This document shows positions 51,573 to 60,324 of a stretch of DNA of 64,000 bases, piece by piece (the stretch's first letter is position 1; the number at the start of each line of letters is the position of its first letter). Below the pieces are notes generated by a model. It did no database searches. It was not told the origin of the DNA and worked only from the letters and a program-made list of their open reading frames with translations. Location of the stretch: assembly GCF_002899675.1 (NCBI RefSeq), contig NZ_PKUU01000027.1, forward strand, positions 1 to 64,000. The letters are read 5' to 3'. The DNA comes from Clostridium sp. chh4-2 (lineage in GTDB: Bacteria; Bacillota; Clostridia; Lachnospirales; Lachnospiraceae). A program made the translations under genes and the position numbers.

Positions 51573-52451
51573 ATGTTAAAGAGCATGACTGGTTTCGGCA
51601 GATATGAGACAGTGACTGATGAATATAAAATTTCTGTCGAAATGAAGGCCGTGAATCATAGATATCTTGATTTAAGTATTAAGATGCCTAAAAAGTTCAA
51701 TTATTTTGAGTCTGCAATCCGCACGCTTCTTAAAAAATATATCCAGCGCGGTAAGGTGGATTTATTTATTAACTATGAAGACTATACGGAAGGCAATATG
51801 TGTCTGAGCTATAACAGTTCTCTTGCAGCGGAATACATGAAGTATTTTGCGATGATGGAAGAGCAGTTTCATATATCGAATGATATTAAAGTGTCGGCAC
51901 TCAGCAGAATGCCGGAAGTCCTCACGATGGAGCAGGTGCCGGAAGATGAAGAGCATTTGTGGAAGATCCTCTCTGAAGTGATTGAGGAAGCCGCTAAGCG
52001 GTTTGTGGACACCCGTATTGTAGAAGGTGAAAACTTAAAGCAGGATCTGCTTGGAAAATTGGATTATATGCTGGAACTTGTGGAATACATAGAAGAGCGT
52101 TCCCCAAGGATCATAGAAGAATACCGCACGAAGCTGTCGGATAAGGTGAAAGAGATGCTTGAAAACAGCACCATCGATGAGTCCAGAATCGTTACAGAGG
52201 CGACGATTTTTGCCGATAAGATCTGTACAGATGAAGAAACGGTCCGTTTGAGAAGCCATATTGAGAATACCAGGGCAGAGCTTTTAGAGGGCGGCAGCAT
52301 CGGAAGAAAGCTGGATTTTATTGCCCAGGAGATGAACCGGGAGGCCAATACCATCCTGTCAAAAGCCAATGATCTGGAAGTTTCCGACAAGGCGATTGCG
52401 CTCAAAACTGAGATTGAAAAGGTGAGAGAACAGATCCAGAATATTGAATAG
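51573..52451 (+). CDS. yicC: YicC-family endoribonuclease
   Basis: A 292-residue protein starting MLKSMTGFGRYE, the hallmark of YicC, with the N-terminal YicC and C-terminal DUF1732 domains (GGSIGRKLDFIAQEMNREANTI, LEVSDKAIALKTEIEKVREQIQNIE). YicC proteins are hexameric endoribonucleases that act on small RNAs. The yicC-gmk-rpoZ order is conserved in Firmicutes. Confidence 0.94.
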   Translation: MLKSMTGFGRYETVTDEYKISVEMKAVNHRYLDLSIKMPKKFNYFESAIRTLLKKYIQRGKVDLFINYEDYTEGNMCLSYNSSLAAEYMKYFAMMEEQFHISNDIKVSALSRMPEVLTMEQVPEDEEHLWKILSEVIEEAAKRFVDTRIVEGENLKQDLLGKLDYMLELVEYIEERSPRIIEEYRTKLSDKVKEMLENSTIDESRIVTEATIFADKICTDEETVRLRSHIENTRAELLEGGSIGRKLDFIAQEMNREANTILSKANDLEVSDKAIALKTEIEKVREQIQNIE

Positions 52452-52463
52452 AGGTTGGAAAAT

Positions 52464-53084
52464 ATGAGTAAAAAGGGTATTTTAGTTGTCGTTTCCGGAT
52501 TTTCCGGCGCCGGCAAGGGGACTTTGATGAAGGCCCTGCTGAACCGCTATGACAATTATGCGCTTTCCATTTCTGCGACTACCAGAAAGCCGAGGGAGGG
52601 CGAAGAAAACGGCCGGGAATATTTTTTTATTGAAAAAGAGCAGTTTGAGCATATGATTGATCATGGTGATCTGATTGAATATGCAAAATATGTGGATAAT
52701 TACTATGGAACCCCCAAAGACTATGTGTTTGACAAGATGGCAGAGGGGAAGGACGTAATTCTGGAGATAGAGATTCAGGGTGCGTTGAAAGTAAAAGAAC
52801 GGTTTCCTGAGACCTTGCTTCTCTTTGTAATGCCTCCCAGCGCGGAAGAATTAAAGCGCCGCCTGGTTGGACGCGGTACGGAGACGATGGAAGTGATTGA
52901 TGCCAGACTTCACCGTGCGGTGGAGGAAGCGACCGGAATTGAATCCTATGATTATGTGCTGATCAATGATAACATTGATGTCTGTGTGGAGGAGATGCAC
53001 CAGCTGATCCAGTCACAGCACAGCCGGGTTTCGGAAAATAAGGAACTGATTGCCGACATGAAGGCGGAATTGAAAAATATCTAA
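52464..53084 (+). CDS. gmk: Guanylate kinase
   Basis: Phosphorylates GMP to GDP. The 206-residue protein has the P-loop GFSGAGKG (12-19), the GMP-binding SISATTRKPREGEENGREYFF segment and EIEIQGA. ATG 52464 was chosen over a TTG at 52455 because of the GAGGT just upstream and family N-termini. It lies 12 bp after yicC. Confidence 0.95.
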   Translation: MSKKGILVVVSGFSGAGKGTLMKALLNRYDNYALSISATTRKPREGEENGREYFFIEKEQFEHMIDHGDLIEYAKYVDNYYGTPKDYVFDKMAEGKDVILEIEIQGALKVKERFPETLLLFVMPPSAEELKRRLVGRGTETMEVIDARLHRAVEEATGIESYDYVLINDNIDVCVEEMHQLIQSQHSRVSENKELIADMKAELKNI

Positions 53085-53104
53085 ATTTGAAAGGAGAATG
53101 GAAT

Positions 53105-53362
53105 ATGTTACATCCATCATACAGTGATTTAATCGACGTAGTAAACAGTGAGGTGGAACCTGGCGAGCAGCCGGTTGTTCAGAGCCGTTATTCAATCGTA
53201 ATCGCAACATCCAAGAGAGCGCGGCAGTTAATTGCCGGTGAGGACGCTATGGTGCCTTCTTATGGCAAAAAACCTCTTTCTATGGCAATTGAAGAATTAT
53301 ATAAATCAAAAGTTAAAATTGTTAGCGAAGAAGATCTTTCGGAAGATGAAATCAACAGCTGA
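53105..53362 (+). CDS. rpoZ: RNA polymerase omega subunit
   Basis: An 85-residue omega subunit, which helps assemble RNA polymerase. It starts MLHPSYSDLIDVVN and has the conserved SRYSIVIATSKRARQLIAG helix, then KPLSMAIEELYKSK. The start at 53105 follows AAAGGAGAA. A terminator follows. Confidence 0.92.
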   Translation: MLHPSYSDLIDVVNSEVEPGEQPVVQSRYSIVIATSKRARQLIAGEDAMVPSYGKKPLSMAIEELYKSKVKIVSEEDLSEDEINS

Positions 53363-53367
53363 CTTGC

Positions 53368-53404
53368 AAAGCCGTCTCCACACTGACAGAGATGGCTTTT
53401 TCTT
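53368..53404 (+). terminator. Terminator after rpoZ
   Basis: AAAGCCGTCTC (53368-53378) pairs with GAGATGGCTTT (53389-53399) with one G-U, followed by T residues. Confidence 0.75.
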
Positions 53405-53441
53405 AATCGCATAGATGACAAACGGAAGAAAGGATTTTTTT

Positions 53442-54779
53442 ATGAAATTATTATGTATTTCCCTGGGCTGCGACAAAAATTTAGTGGATACGGAAATGAT
53501 GCTCGGGCTGTTAAATAAAGACGGATATGAATTTACAGATGACGAACAGGAGGCGGATGTAATTGTGATCAACACCTGCTGTTTTATCAATGATGCCAAG
53601 GAGGAAAGCGTGAACACGATTCTCGAGATGGCGGAATTAAAAAAGACAGGAAACTGTAAGGCGCTGATCGTAACCGGCTGTCTGGCGCAGCGGTATAAAC
53701 AGGAGATTATTGACGAGATACCGGAAGTAGACGGAATCCTCGGAACTTCTACCTATGACGAGATCTCGAACGTTTTAAAACAGGCGCTTCAGGGACAGCA
53801 TACCAGCTGTTTTCATGATTTGGATCTGCTGCCGGATGTGAAGGCGGAACGTGTGATTACAACCGGAGGATATTATGCGTTTTTAAAGATCGCAGAGGGC
53901 TGCGACAAACGGTGTACTTACTGCATTATTCCAAGCCTCAGAGGCAGCTACCGCAGCGTGCCGATGGAAAAACTGGTGAGCGAAGCAGAGGAGCTGGCTG
54001 AAAAAGGCGTGAAAGAGCTGATCTTAGTAGCCCAGGAAACCACGTTATACGGCGTGGACCTGTATGGAAAAAAGATGCTTCCTGAGCTTTTGCATAAACT
54101 GTGCCGCATTTCCGGGATTCAGTGGATCCGGGTACAGTACTGTTATCCGGAAGAAATTACGGATGAATTGATTGAAACGATTAAAACAGAAGAAAAAGTC
54201 TGCAACTACCTGGATATTCCAATCCAGCATGCCAGCGACAAGATCTTAAAGCGCATGGGAAGGCGTACCAATCAGGAACATCTGAGGGAAATGGTTGCAA
54301 AACTGCGACGCGAGATTCCGGATATGGCTCTCCGCACCACTTTAATCTCAGGATTCCCGGGAGAAACCCAGGAAGACCATGAGACGCTGATGCAGTTTGT
54401 GGATGAGATGGAATTTGAGCGTCTCGGCGTTTTTGCTTATTCAGCAGAAGAGGATACGCCTGCTGCCGGATTTGAGAACCAAGTGCCTGAAGAAGTGAAA
54501 GAAGAGCGGCGTGATGAACTGATGGAGCTTCAGCAGGAAATTGCATTTGAAAAGTCGGAAGCTATGGTTGGAAAAGTTGTGGAAGTCATGATCGAAGGAA
54601 AAGTGGCCGATGAAGCGGCTTACGTAGGACGCACATATATGGATGCCCCCAATGTGGATGGATTTATCTTTGTCAATACTGGGGAAGAACTGATGTCCGG
54701 CGACTTTGTACGGGTGAAAGTGACCGGAGCTATGGATTATGATCTGATTGGAGAGGTGTACGATGAATTTACCGAATAA
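53442..54779 (+). CDS. rimO: Ribosomal protein S12 methylthiotransferase
   Basis: A radical-SAM methylthiotransferase of 445 residues. The N-terminal MTTase domain has three cysteines (GCDKNLVDTE, NTCCF, TGCLAQ). The radical-SAM motif is CDKRCTYC, and a C-terminal TRAM domain binds substrate. The sequence is closer to RimO than MiaB (SLGCDKNLVDTE start, IPSLRGSYRS). ATG 53442 follows GAAAGGA. It overlaps pgsA by 17 bp. Confidence 0.94.
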   Translation: MKLLCISLGCDKNLVDTEMMLGLLNKDGYEFTDDEQEADVIVINTCCFINDAKEESVNTILEMAELKKTGNCKALIVTGCLAQRYKQEIIDEIPEVDGILGTSTYDEISNVLKQALQGQHTSCFHDLDLLPDVKAERVITTGGYYAFLKIAEGCDKRCTYCIIPSLRGSYRSVPMEKLVSEAEELAEKGVKELILVAQETTLYGVDLYGKKMLPELLHKLCRISGIQWIRVQYCYPEEITDELIETIKTEEKVCNYLDIPIQHASDKILKRMGRRTNQEHLREMVAKLRREIPDMALRTTLISGFPGETQEDHETLMQFVDEMEFERLGVFAYSAEEDTPAAGFENQVPEEVKEERRDELMELQQEIAFEKSEAMVGKVVEVMIEGKVADEAAYVGRTYMDAPNVDGFIFVNTGEELMSGDFVRVKVTGAMDYDLIGEVYDEFTE

Positions 54780-55305
54780 GTTAACGGTTTTACGAGTGAT
54801 CTTGATACCTTTTTTCGTTGCGTGTTTGATGATCGAAGGCGGTGAGAACAAGACTCTGCGGTATGCGGCTGTGGCGATTTTCATTATTGCCAGCCTGACT
54901 GATATGCTGGATGGAAAAATTGCCAGGAAATATAATCTGGTAACGAATTTCGGCAAGTTTATGGACCCGTTAGCGGATAAGCTGCTGGTTTGTTCCGCGC
55001 TCATCTGCCTTGTAGAATTAGGACAGCTTCCGGCCTGGATGGTTGTGATCATTATCAGCCGGGAATTTATTATCAGCGGATTCCGTCTGGTGGCTTCGGA
55101 CAATGGTATTGTCATTGCGGCAAGCTATTGGGGGAAATTTAAAACCACTTTTCAGATGATCGCCGTGGTGCTTTTAATTCTGGATATTGAAGCGATTCAG
55201 ATACTGACTTCGGCATGCGTGTGGATCGCCTTGATTCTCACGGTTGTTTCTCTGATCGATTACATTGCAAAAAATCATAAAATTCTTACAGAAGGAGATA
55301 TGTAA
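54763..55305 (+). CDS. pgsA: CDP-diacylglycerol-glycerol-3-phosphate 3-phosphatidyltransferase
   Basis: The committed step of phosphatidylglycerol synthesis. The 180-residue membrane protein has the CDP-alcohol motif D-x2-D-G-x2-A-R-x8-G-x3-D-x3-D (in the DMLDGKIARKYN region through FMDPLADK) and four to five membrane segments. ATG 54763 lies inside the end of rimO; GGAGAGG precedes it. pgsA-cinA pairing is common in Firmicutes. Confidence 0.95.
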   Translation: MNLPNKLTVLRVILIPFFVACLMIEGGENKTLRYAAVAIFIIASLTDMLDGKIARKYNLVTNFGKFMDPLADKLLVCSALICLVELGQLPAWMVVIIISREFIISGFRLVASDNGIVIAASYWGKFKTTFQMIAVVLLILDIEAIQILTSACVWIALILTVVSLIDYIAKNHKILTEGDM

Positions 55306-55307
55306 TT

Positions 55308-56555
55308 ATGGTAGTTGAGCTGATCTGTGTAGGTACGGAATTATTACTCGGTAATATTGTGAATACAAATGCTCAGTTTATCGCTGAAAAATGTGCGCTT
55401 CTTGGACTTTCCATGTACAATCAGGTGGTAGTGGGAGATAATAGGGAGCGCCTTGCTGATGCGATACGCAGAGCCCTGAAACGGTCGGATATCGTCATAT
55501 TAAACGGCGGTTTGGGGCCTACGGAGGACGATCTGACAAAAGAAGTCTGCGCAGAGGTGATGGGATTCCCACTGGAAGAGGACGCTCACACAAAAGAGCG
55601 CCTTGTAGAATTTTTCAGAAACAGCATTTATAAAAATATTGCGGATAATAACTGGAAACAGGCGGTCATTCCGTCCGGCGCAATCGTTTTGGACAACAGC
55701 AACGGCACGGCTCCGGGACTTATTTTGGAAAAATTCGGAAAATCTGCGATTTTGCTTCCGGGACCGCCCAATGAACTCTATCCGATGTTCATGGATCAGG
55801 TATATCCATATCTTCAGAAACTTCAGCCGGAAATCATCATTTCACAGATGGTGAAGATCTGTGGAATCGGTGAAAGCCAAGTAGAAGACAGGCTGTTGGA
55901 TATGATCGATAAACAGACTAACCCAACTATCGCAACTTATGCTAAGACAGGTGAAGTCCATCTTCGTGTAACCGCTAAAGCAGCGGACGAAGAAACTGCC
56001 CGCAAATTGATTAAGCCGGTGGTTAAAGAGATTAAAAACAGGTTTGGAGATGCGGTTTATACCACCAGGGAAGAAGAAACACTGGAGATGGCAGTGGTCC
56101 GGCTTCTGGAAAAATATGACCTTACGGTAACGACAGCCGAATCCTGTACGGGAGGTCTTTTGGCAGGACGCCTGGTCAATGTGCCCGGCGTTTCAGAAGT
56201 GTTCCGGGAAGGTTTTATCACCTATTCCAACAAAGCCAAGAGAAAGATTCTGGATGTGAGCAAAAGCACTTTGAAAAAATACGGCGCAGTCAGTGAACAG
56301 ACAGCAAAAGAGATGGCTATGGGCGGAGCGTTTGCTACGGATGCCGATATCTGTATCGCGATTACCGGCCTGGCCGGTCCTGACGGAGCTACGGATGAAA
56401 AGCCGGTAGGCCTTGTATATATTGCAAGCTATCTGAAAGATAAGGTTTCTGTGGAAGAATATCATTTTAAAGGAAATAGAAATAAAATTCGGGAACAGTC
56501 GGTAGTAAAGGCTTTGGATCTTTTACGCCGGTCCGTTTTAGATAATTACCGTTAA
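55308..56555 (+). CDS. cinA: CinA: competence/damage-inducible protein, NMN deamidase type
   Basis: A 415-residue two-domain protein. The N-terminal MoaB/MogA-like domain (COG1058; NGGLGPTEDDLTKE, LPGPPNEL) has ADP-ribose pyrophosphatase activity in relatives. The C-terminal NMN deamidase domain begins near residue 265 with TTAESCTGGLLAGRL and has GLAGPDGATDEKPVG. It follows pgsA by 2 bp. Confidence 0.94.
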   Translation: MVVELICVGTELLLGNIVNTNAQFIAEKCALLGLSMYNQVVVGDNRERLADAIRRALKRSDIVILNGGLGPTEDDLTKEVCAEVMGFPLEEDAHTKERLVEFFRNSIYKNIADNNWKQAVIPSGAIVLDNSNGTAPGLILEKFGKSAILLPGPPNELYPMFMDQVYPYLQKLQPEIIISQMVKICGIGESQVEDRLLDMIDKQTNPTIATYAKTGEVHLRVTAKAADEETARKLIKPVVKEIKNRFGDAVYTTREEETLEMAVVRLLEKYDLTVTTAESCTGGLLAGRLVNVPGVSEVFREGFITYSNKAKRKILDVSKSTLKKYGAVSEQTAKEMAMGGAFATDADICIAITGLAGPDGATDEKPVGLVYIASYLKDKVSVEEYHFKGNRNKIREQSVVKALDLLRRSVLDNYR

Positions 56556-56577
56556 GGGAGAGGCAGGAGATTACATT

Positions 56578-57885
56578 TTGGATATCCATATGATAAAAAA
56601 ACAATTGACGTCCGTATACCGTTTTGCCTATACGAATCTGGCGCTCAATTACTATACTTATTTTGAAACAGTGGCGGAAAAGACATCGGCCCAGGACAAG
56701 TTGTCCTCTTATACATCACGTTTTAATCAGTTGCTGGGAGAAGTTCTGGAGAACAAGGGTTCCATAGAAGATCTTGATCTGATGCGGAACCAACTGAGCG
56801 GCGTCATAGAAGTGCTGAACGCATATGTGGATGGAATTAACGTTTATGAATATGTTTTAAACCGTTTGGAACGCCGGTTTGTCACTGGCGTTAAGATTCA
56901 GGAATCGGAAGAAGAAGTGGTTTCAAAGGTGATGCAGTACATCTGGAATTCAAAAGATACTGTGGTGATCAATGGCAGAATCATGGAAGTGATCGGACAG
57001 CTGCCGATCCGCCTTACCAGAAATAAATTCTACAATATGGTCAGTGACTCCTTATCCATCTATATAGACGGCGACCGTTCAGCCTTGGATAATATGATGT
57101 ACCTTCTTCGCACTTCCTCACTTGTTCAGGTTCCGGATGATATGGAAAAAGGAATGGAGGAGCTCTGCCAGATGCTCCTTACACTGAAAGAAGCGGATTA
57201 TACAGCGCTTACAGAGGAAGAGTACAAAAAGCTGAGCCGGATAATCGAAGAGGCAGTACAGATGGTTACAGATCTGATCGGAGACTGCATATCATTGATG
57301 GAACTGGTCAATGATCTGTATATGATAGAACTGACCCGGAAAGATGCTTTTGTTGATGTGGAGGAAGAGAACGTTCTGAAATACATCATATCCGGCGTAT
57401 TGGAAAAGTTTAAAAAAGAGGATTGGACAGAAATTGACGATGATATCACCGGTAAACTGGTATTTTTGGAAGGCAGGCAGGAAAAGCTTTATGAAAAATA
57501 TTTAAAATATGAGTCTGCGGACGAGTTTGTGGAAGAACCATATAAGGATATTTTAAGAAAAATAGCTGTTCTGCTGTCGGGAAGCTCTTTTGCGTCCTTA
57601 GAGGAGACGGAAGATGCTGATGAAAAGGCGGACCGTAGGTATGTGGAGAAGACGGCGGAGAATTATTTTGAAGAACTGAACCAGCTGTTTCAGGGTATGA
57701 AAAAGCCGGTGGTGCGGGCTGTGATGTCACAGGCCCTGTCAAAACTTCCTGTATGCTTTAATTCTGCTCACGAAATTGAGTCCTACATCCGCAGCAGCCT
57801 GGACAGCTGCACGGATATTTGTGAAAAAGAAACATGCATGGAATTATTGTTGGAATTGGTGGAGAGCGAGAATGCGTATATCTGA
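56578..57885 (+). CDS. Conserved hypothetical protein, helical
   Basis: I do not recognise this 435-residue protein. It is rich in acidic and basic residues and looks largely alpha-helical, with no signal peptide, membrane segment or catalytic motif. The TTG start at 56578 has AGGAGA 7 bp upstream; ATG 56590 is too far from it. It overlaps the next small gene by 14 bp and sits ahead of DUF2953 and gerW, so a link to sporulation is possible but unproven. Confidence 0.7.
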   Translation: MDIHMIKKQLTSVYRFAYTNLALNYYTYFETVAEKTSAQDKLSSYTSRFNQLLGEVLENKGSIEDLDLMRNQLSGVIEVLNAYVDGINVYEYVLNRLERRFVTGVKIQESEEEVVSKVMQYIWNSKDTVVINGRIMEVIGQLPIRLTRNKFYNMVSDSLSIYIDGDRSALDNMMYLLRTSSLVQVPDDMEKGMEELCQMLLTLKEADYTALTEEEYKKLSRIIEEAVQMVTDLIGDCISLMELVNDLYMIELTRKDAFVDVEEENVLKYIISGVLEKFKKEDWTEIDDDITGKLVFLEGRQEKLYEKYLKYESADEFVEEPYKDILRKIAVLLSGSSFASLEETEDADEKADRRYVEKTAENYFEELNQLFQGMKKPVVRAVMSQALSKLPVCFNSAHEIESYIRSSLDSCTDICEKETCMELLLELVESENAYI

Positions 57886-58186
57886 TCATCTGTACGTGGG
57901 TGAAAAAGCGGAAAAAAACAGGTTCCGTATTATCTGTAATCTCAGGTATTCCAAGCTGCAGGCCGGAGTCTATGTGATTACGCCTGCGTCAAATGGGAAT
58001 AATATACTTGATATTTATCCTTCTTTTGCTCTGATGCAGCCTTATTATCAGGAACAGGATCTGTTGATTCTGGGAATCGCAGACGGGTATTGGGAGGCTT
58101 TGGAAGTGGCAGGAAAGCTTGTGAATGACATGTACCAAAAGACAGGCGGATTTTGTCTGAAAGAATTTATGGACAGCGGAGCGTGA
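57872..58186 (+). CDS. Small conserved hypothetical protein
   Basis: A 104-residue protein of unknown function starting MRISDHLYVGEKAEKNR. It overlaps the end of the previous gene by 14 bp with GAGAGCGAGA upstream, and precedes a DUF2953 gene by 4 bp. An upstream in-frame ATG at 57776 would add out-of-frame translation of the previous gene and is rejected. The composition (alternating hydrophobic strands, no membrane segment) suggests a compact cytoplasmic protein. Confidence 0.65.
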   Translation: MRISDHLYVGEKAEKNRFRIICNLRYSKLQAGVYVITPASNGNNILDIYPSFALMQPYYQEQDLLILGIADGYWEALEVAGKLVNDMYQKTGGFCLKEFMDSGA

Positions 58187-58190
58187 TGGA

Positions 58191-59087
58191 GTGCTGCATA
58201 TAATATGGTTGGTTTTGAAAATAATAGGAATAATTCTGCTGGTGCTTCTCGGGCTTCTTGTGGCCGTATTGGCAGCGGTTCTGCTGGTACCGCTGCGCTA
58301 CAGGGCAGACGGTTCTTATCATGGCCGCCCTGTGGTTACTGCAAAGGTGACATGGCTGTTACATATTCTGTCTCTGAAGGCAGTATATGATGAAGAACTG
58401 GATCTGAGTTTCCGGATTTTTGGTTTCCGGCTGTTAAAACCGGGAAGCAGGAAAGAAGAGGAAGTGGAAGAAGAACTGATCCTCCAGTCTCAGGAGCTGA
58501 TGAACCAGTTAGAAGAGGAGATTACAGAAGAAGCAAAAGCAGAACCTTTGCCTCATCCGGAAGAAAAAAAGGCCGAAAGACAGAAAACGGTAAAAAAAGA
58601 AAGAAAAGCAGAAGCCTCCGAACCGGATGCGGAAAGTGACAGCCCACTGCCTGTCAAATGGTGGAAGAAACTGAAGGCTTTCCTGTCCGGATTCTATTAC
58701 CGGATAAAAGATCAGTTCCTGAGCATTCAGGAGAAGTTTGAAAAGGGAAAAGAGTTTCTCCAGGATGAAGAAAATAAAAAAACCATACGCCTTTTATGGA
58801 AAAACGGCAAAAAACTGCTGAAGCATCTGCTGCCGCGCAAAGTGAAGGGGGAGGTTATCTTCGGATTTGACGATCCGTATATAACAGGCCAGATATTGTC
58901 GGCTGCCAGCGTCTTTTATCCGCTCTATGCCAGACAATTTAAGATATGCCCTATGTTTGACCAGTCCGTATTAGAGGCGGAAGTAAGTCTGAAGGGAAGA
59001 ATCCGCATAGGTACCGTGTTATTTATTCTGCTTCAGGTTTACTGTAACAAGAATTTCAGGGTTTTATTAAAGCGATGGCGCGGTTAA
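58191..59087 (+). CDS. DUF2953 membrane protein (YtfI-like)
   Basis: A 298-residue protein with one N-terminal membrane segment (about 5-30) and a charged Glu/Lys-rich middle (about 90-150). A C-terminal domain matches the DUF2953 family (FGFDDPYITGQILSAASVFYPLY is the conserved stretch). In Bacillus the homologue YtfI is encoded next to gerW (ytfJ), as here. GTG at 58191 follows ATGGA closely. Function unknown; probably forespore or spore membrane. Confidence 0.8.
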   Translation: MLHIIWLVLKIIGIILLVLLGLLVAVLAAVLLVPLRYRADGSYHGRPVVTAKVTWLLHILSLKAVYDEELDLSFRIFGFRLLKPGSRKEEEVEEELILQSQELMNQLEEEITEEAKAEPLPHPEEKKAERQKTVKKERKAEASEPDAESDSPLPVKWWKKLKAFLSGFYYRIKDQFLSIQEKFEKGKEFLQDEENKKTIRLLWKNGKKLLKHLLPRKVKGEVIFGFDDPYITGQILSAASVFYPLYARQFKICPMFDQSVLEAEVSLKGRIRIGTVLFILLQVYCNKNFRVLLKRWRG

Positions 59088-59154
59088 ATGATGCGGCGCT
59101 GAAAATATAGTTATGATTGAAAAATCCGCCGGCGGCGGAGGAAACGAGGTTAAG

Positions 59155-59565
59155 ATGGCAGATAATAATTTTACATCAGCCGTAGAAGCTTTATTCAAGG
59201 GGATGGACAATTTTGTTACAACAAAAACAGTGGTTGGAGAAGCGGTAAAAGTCGATGACGCAATCATCCTGCCATTAGTGGACGTTACGTGCGGAATGGC
59301 CGCCGGTTCATTTGCTGAAAACTCCAAGAATAACGGCGGAGGCGGAATGAGCGCGAAGATGAGCCCCAGTGCGATCCTTGTAATTCAGAATGGAAGCACC
59401 AGGCTGGTTAACATTAAAAATCAGAATACGGTCAATAAGGTGCTGGATATGGTTCCCGATATTGTCAATAAATTTACCGGCGGAAAAGTGAATGTAGGCG
59501 GTGAAGTATCGGAAGAGGCGGTAAAAACAGCTCAGGAAATGGCAGAAATTGAGAAGAATCGGTAA
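59155..59565 (+). CDS. gerW: GerW family sporulation protein
   Basis: A 136-residue protein of the GerW/YtfJ family, needed in Bacillus for germination with L-alanine. The conserved glycine-rich segment (SKNNGGGGMSAKMSPSAILVI, about residues 59-79) and the LPLVDVTCGMAAGSF stretch are present. ATG 59155 follows CGAGGTTAAG. The DUF2953-gerW pair is conserved in spore formers and supports a sporulating host. Confidence 0.92.
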   Translation: MADNNFTSAVEALFKGMDNFVTTKTVVGEAVKVDDAIILPLVDVTCGMAAGSFAENSKNNGGGGMSAKMSPSAILVIQNGSTRLVNIKNQNTVNKVLDMVPDIVNKFTGGKVNVGGEVSEEAVKTAQEMAEIEKNR

Positions 59566-59645
59566 GACCTTGAATATTGGACGGACATCTGCATATACTT
59601 TAATAAAGGCTTGTGAAAGCAGATGTGAAGATTTGAGGGATTTGG

Positions 59646-59783
59646 ATGAAACGTTTATGCGGCCTGATTATATTTTCAATGGGAGTAGGAATGGCAATTC
59701 TTTTGTTTGTTCCCACCACGCTGACCACGCTGGTTTTTGTGCTGGCCTGTTTGATACTTGGATATAATTTATTTTGCTGTTAA
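59646..59783 (+). CDS. Small membrane protein, 45 residues
   Basis: ATG 59646 to TAA 59783 encodes 45 residues (starts MKRLCGLIIFSMGVG, ends GYNLFCC). GAGGGA lies about 8 bp upstream. Two hydrophobic stretches (about 6-22 and 27-43) are separated by a PTT turn, giving a possible membrane hairpin with three cysteines. It follows gerW by 80 bp on the same strand and ends before a terminator. I do not recognise a family; homologues near gerW in Lachnospiraceae would confirm it. Confidence 0.6.
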   Translation: MKRLCGLIIFSMGVGMAILLFVPTTLTTLVFVLACLILGYNLFCC

Positions 59784-59823
59784 TCATAATGGCCGGCATG
59801 CCTTGCAGACCGGTCTTATGTAA

Positions 59824-59866
59824 AAAAACAAGCTCCGGGCAATGATTATCGCCCGGAGCTTTAATA
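59824..59866. terminator. Terminator between the small membrane gene and rpmB
   Basis: AAGCTCCGGGC (59830-59840) and GCCCGGAGCTT (59851-59861) form an 11-bp perfect stem. On the minus strand it is followed by a long T run, so it terminates rpmB strongly. On the plus strand the tail is weak. Confidence 0.85.
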
Positions 59867-59873
59867 AATCCAA

Positions 59874-60059
59874 TTAAGCTCTTTCAACTAAGCCAGAACG
59901 TAAGCAAGAAGTACATACATACATCTTCTTAGCTCCACCGTTAACTTTAACTTTAACAGATTTTACGTTTGCTTTCCACATCTTGTTAGAACGTCTATGT
60001 GAATGGCTCACTGCGTTACCAAAGTGAGCAGCCTTTTCGCAAATTGCACATTTAGCCAT
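59874..60059 (-). CDS. rpmB: 50S ribosomal protein L28
   Basis: A 61-residue ribosomal protein. It has the zinc-binding form with CAIC (4-7) and CTSC (48-51), and the basic SHSHRRSNKMWKANVKSVKV core. AAGGAGGTGCAATC precedes the ATG. It is divergent from yloU-yloV, the usual arrangement in Firmicutes. Confidence 0.96.
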   Translation of the reverse strand: MAKCAICEKAAHFGNAVSHSHRRSNKMWKANVKSVKVKVNGGAKKMYVCTSCLRSGLVERA

Positions 60060-60116
60060 GATTGCACCTCCTTAAAGCTACTTGGATTCAGATACTATAA
60101 AATCCACAACAAATGT

Positions 60117-60145
60117 ATCTTAACAGATAAGGAAGAAATTTGCAA
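60117..60145 (-). promoter_or_regulatory. Predicted sigma-A promoter of rpmB
   Basis: On the minus strand TTGCAA (60145-60140) and TAAGAT (60122-60117) are 17 bp apart, 58 bp upstream of the start. Confidence 0.7.
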
Positions 60146-60191
60146 GAGAAAAATGAAAAATTGTATCTTTTTTTAGGAAAATAATGTATGA

Positions 60192-60220
60192 TGGACACAA
60201 TATGTGGGGTGTGATATAAT
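60192..60220 (+). promoter_or_regulatory. Predicted sigma-A promoter of yloU-yloV
   Basis: TGGACA (60192-60197) and TATAAT (60215-60220) are separated by 17 bp. The roughly 98-nt leader holds a GC-rich hairpin: AGCT...CCGG pairs with CCGG...AGCT across 60230-60282, with an inner TTCGGA/TCCGAA stem. Confidence 0.8.
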
Positions 60221-60324
60221 ATTCCTACAGAGCTGGGGCCGGGCGTTTCGGAATCTGTCCGAATGTAGGGCCGGCGGAGCTGTCAGTTTTAAGTGAATTT
60301 TAAAGAACGGAGGTATTGATATAT

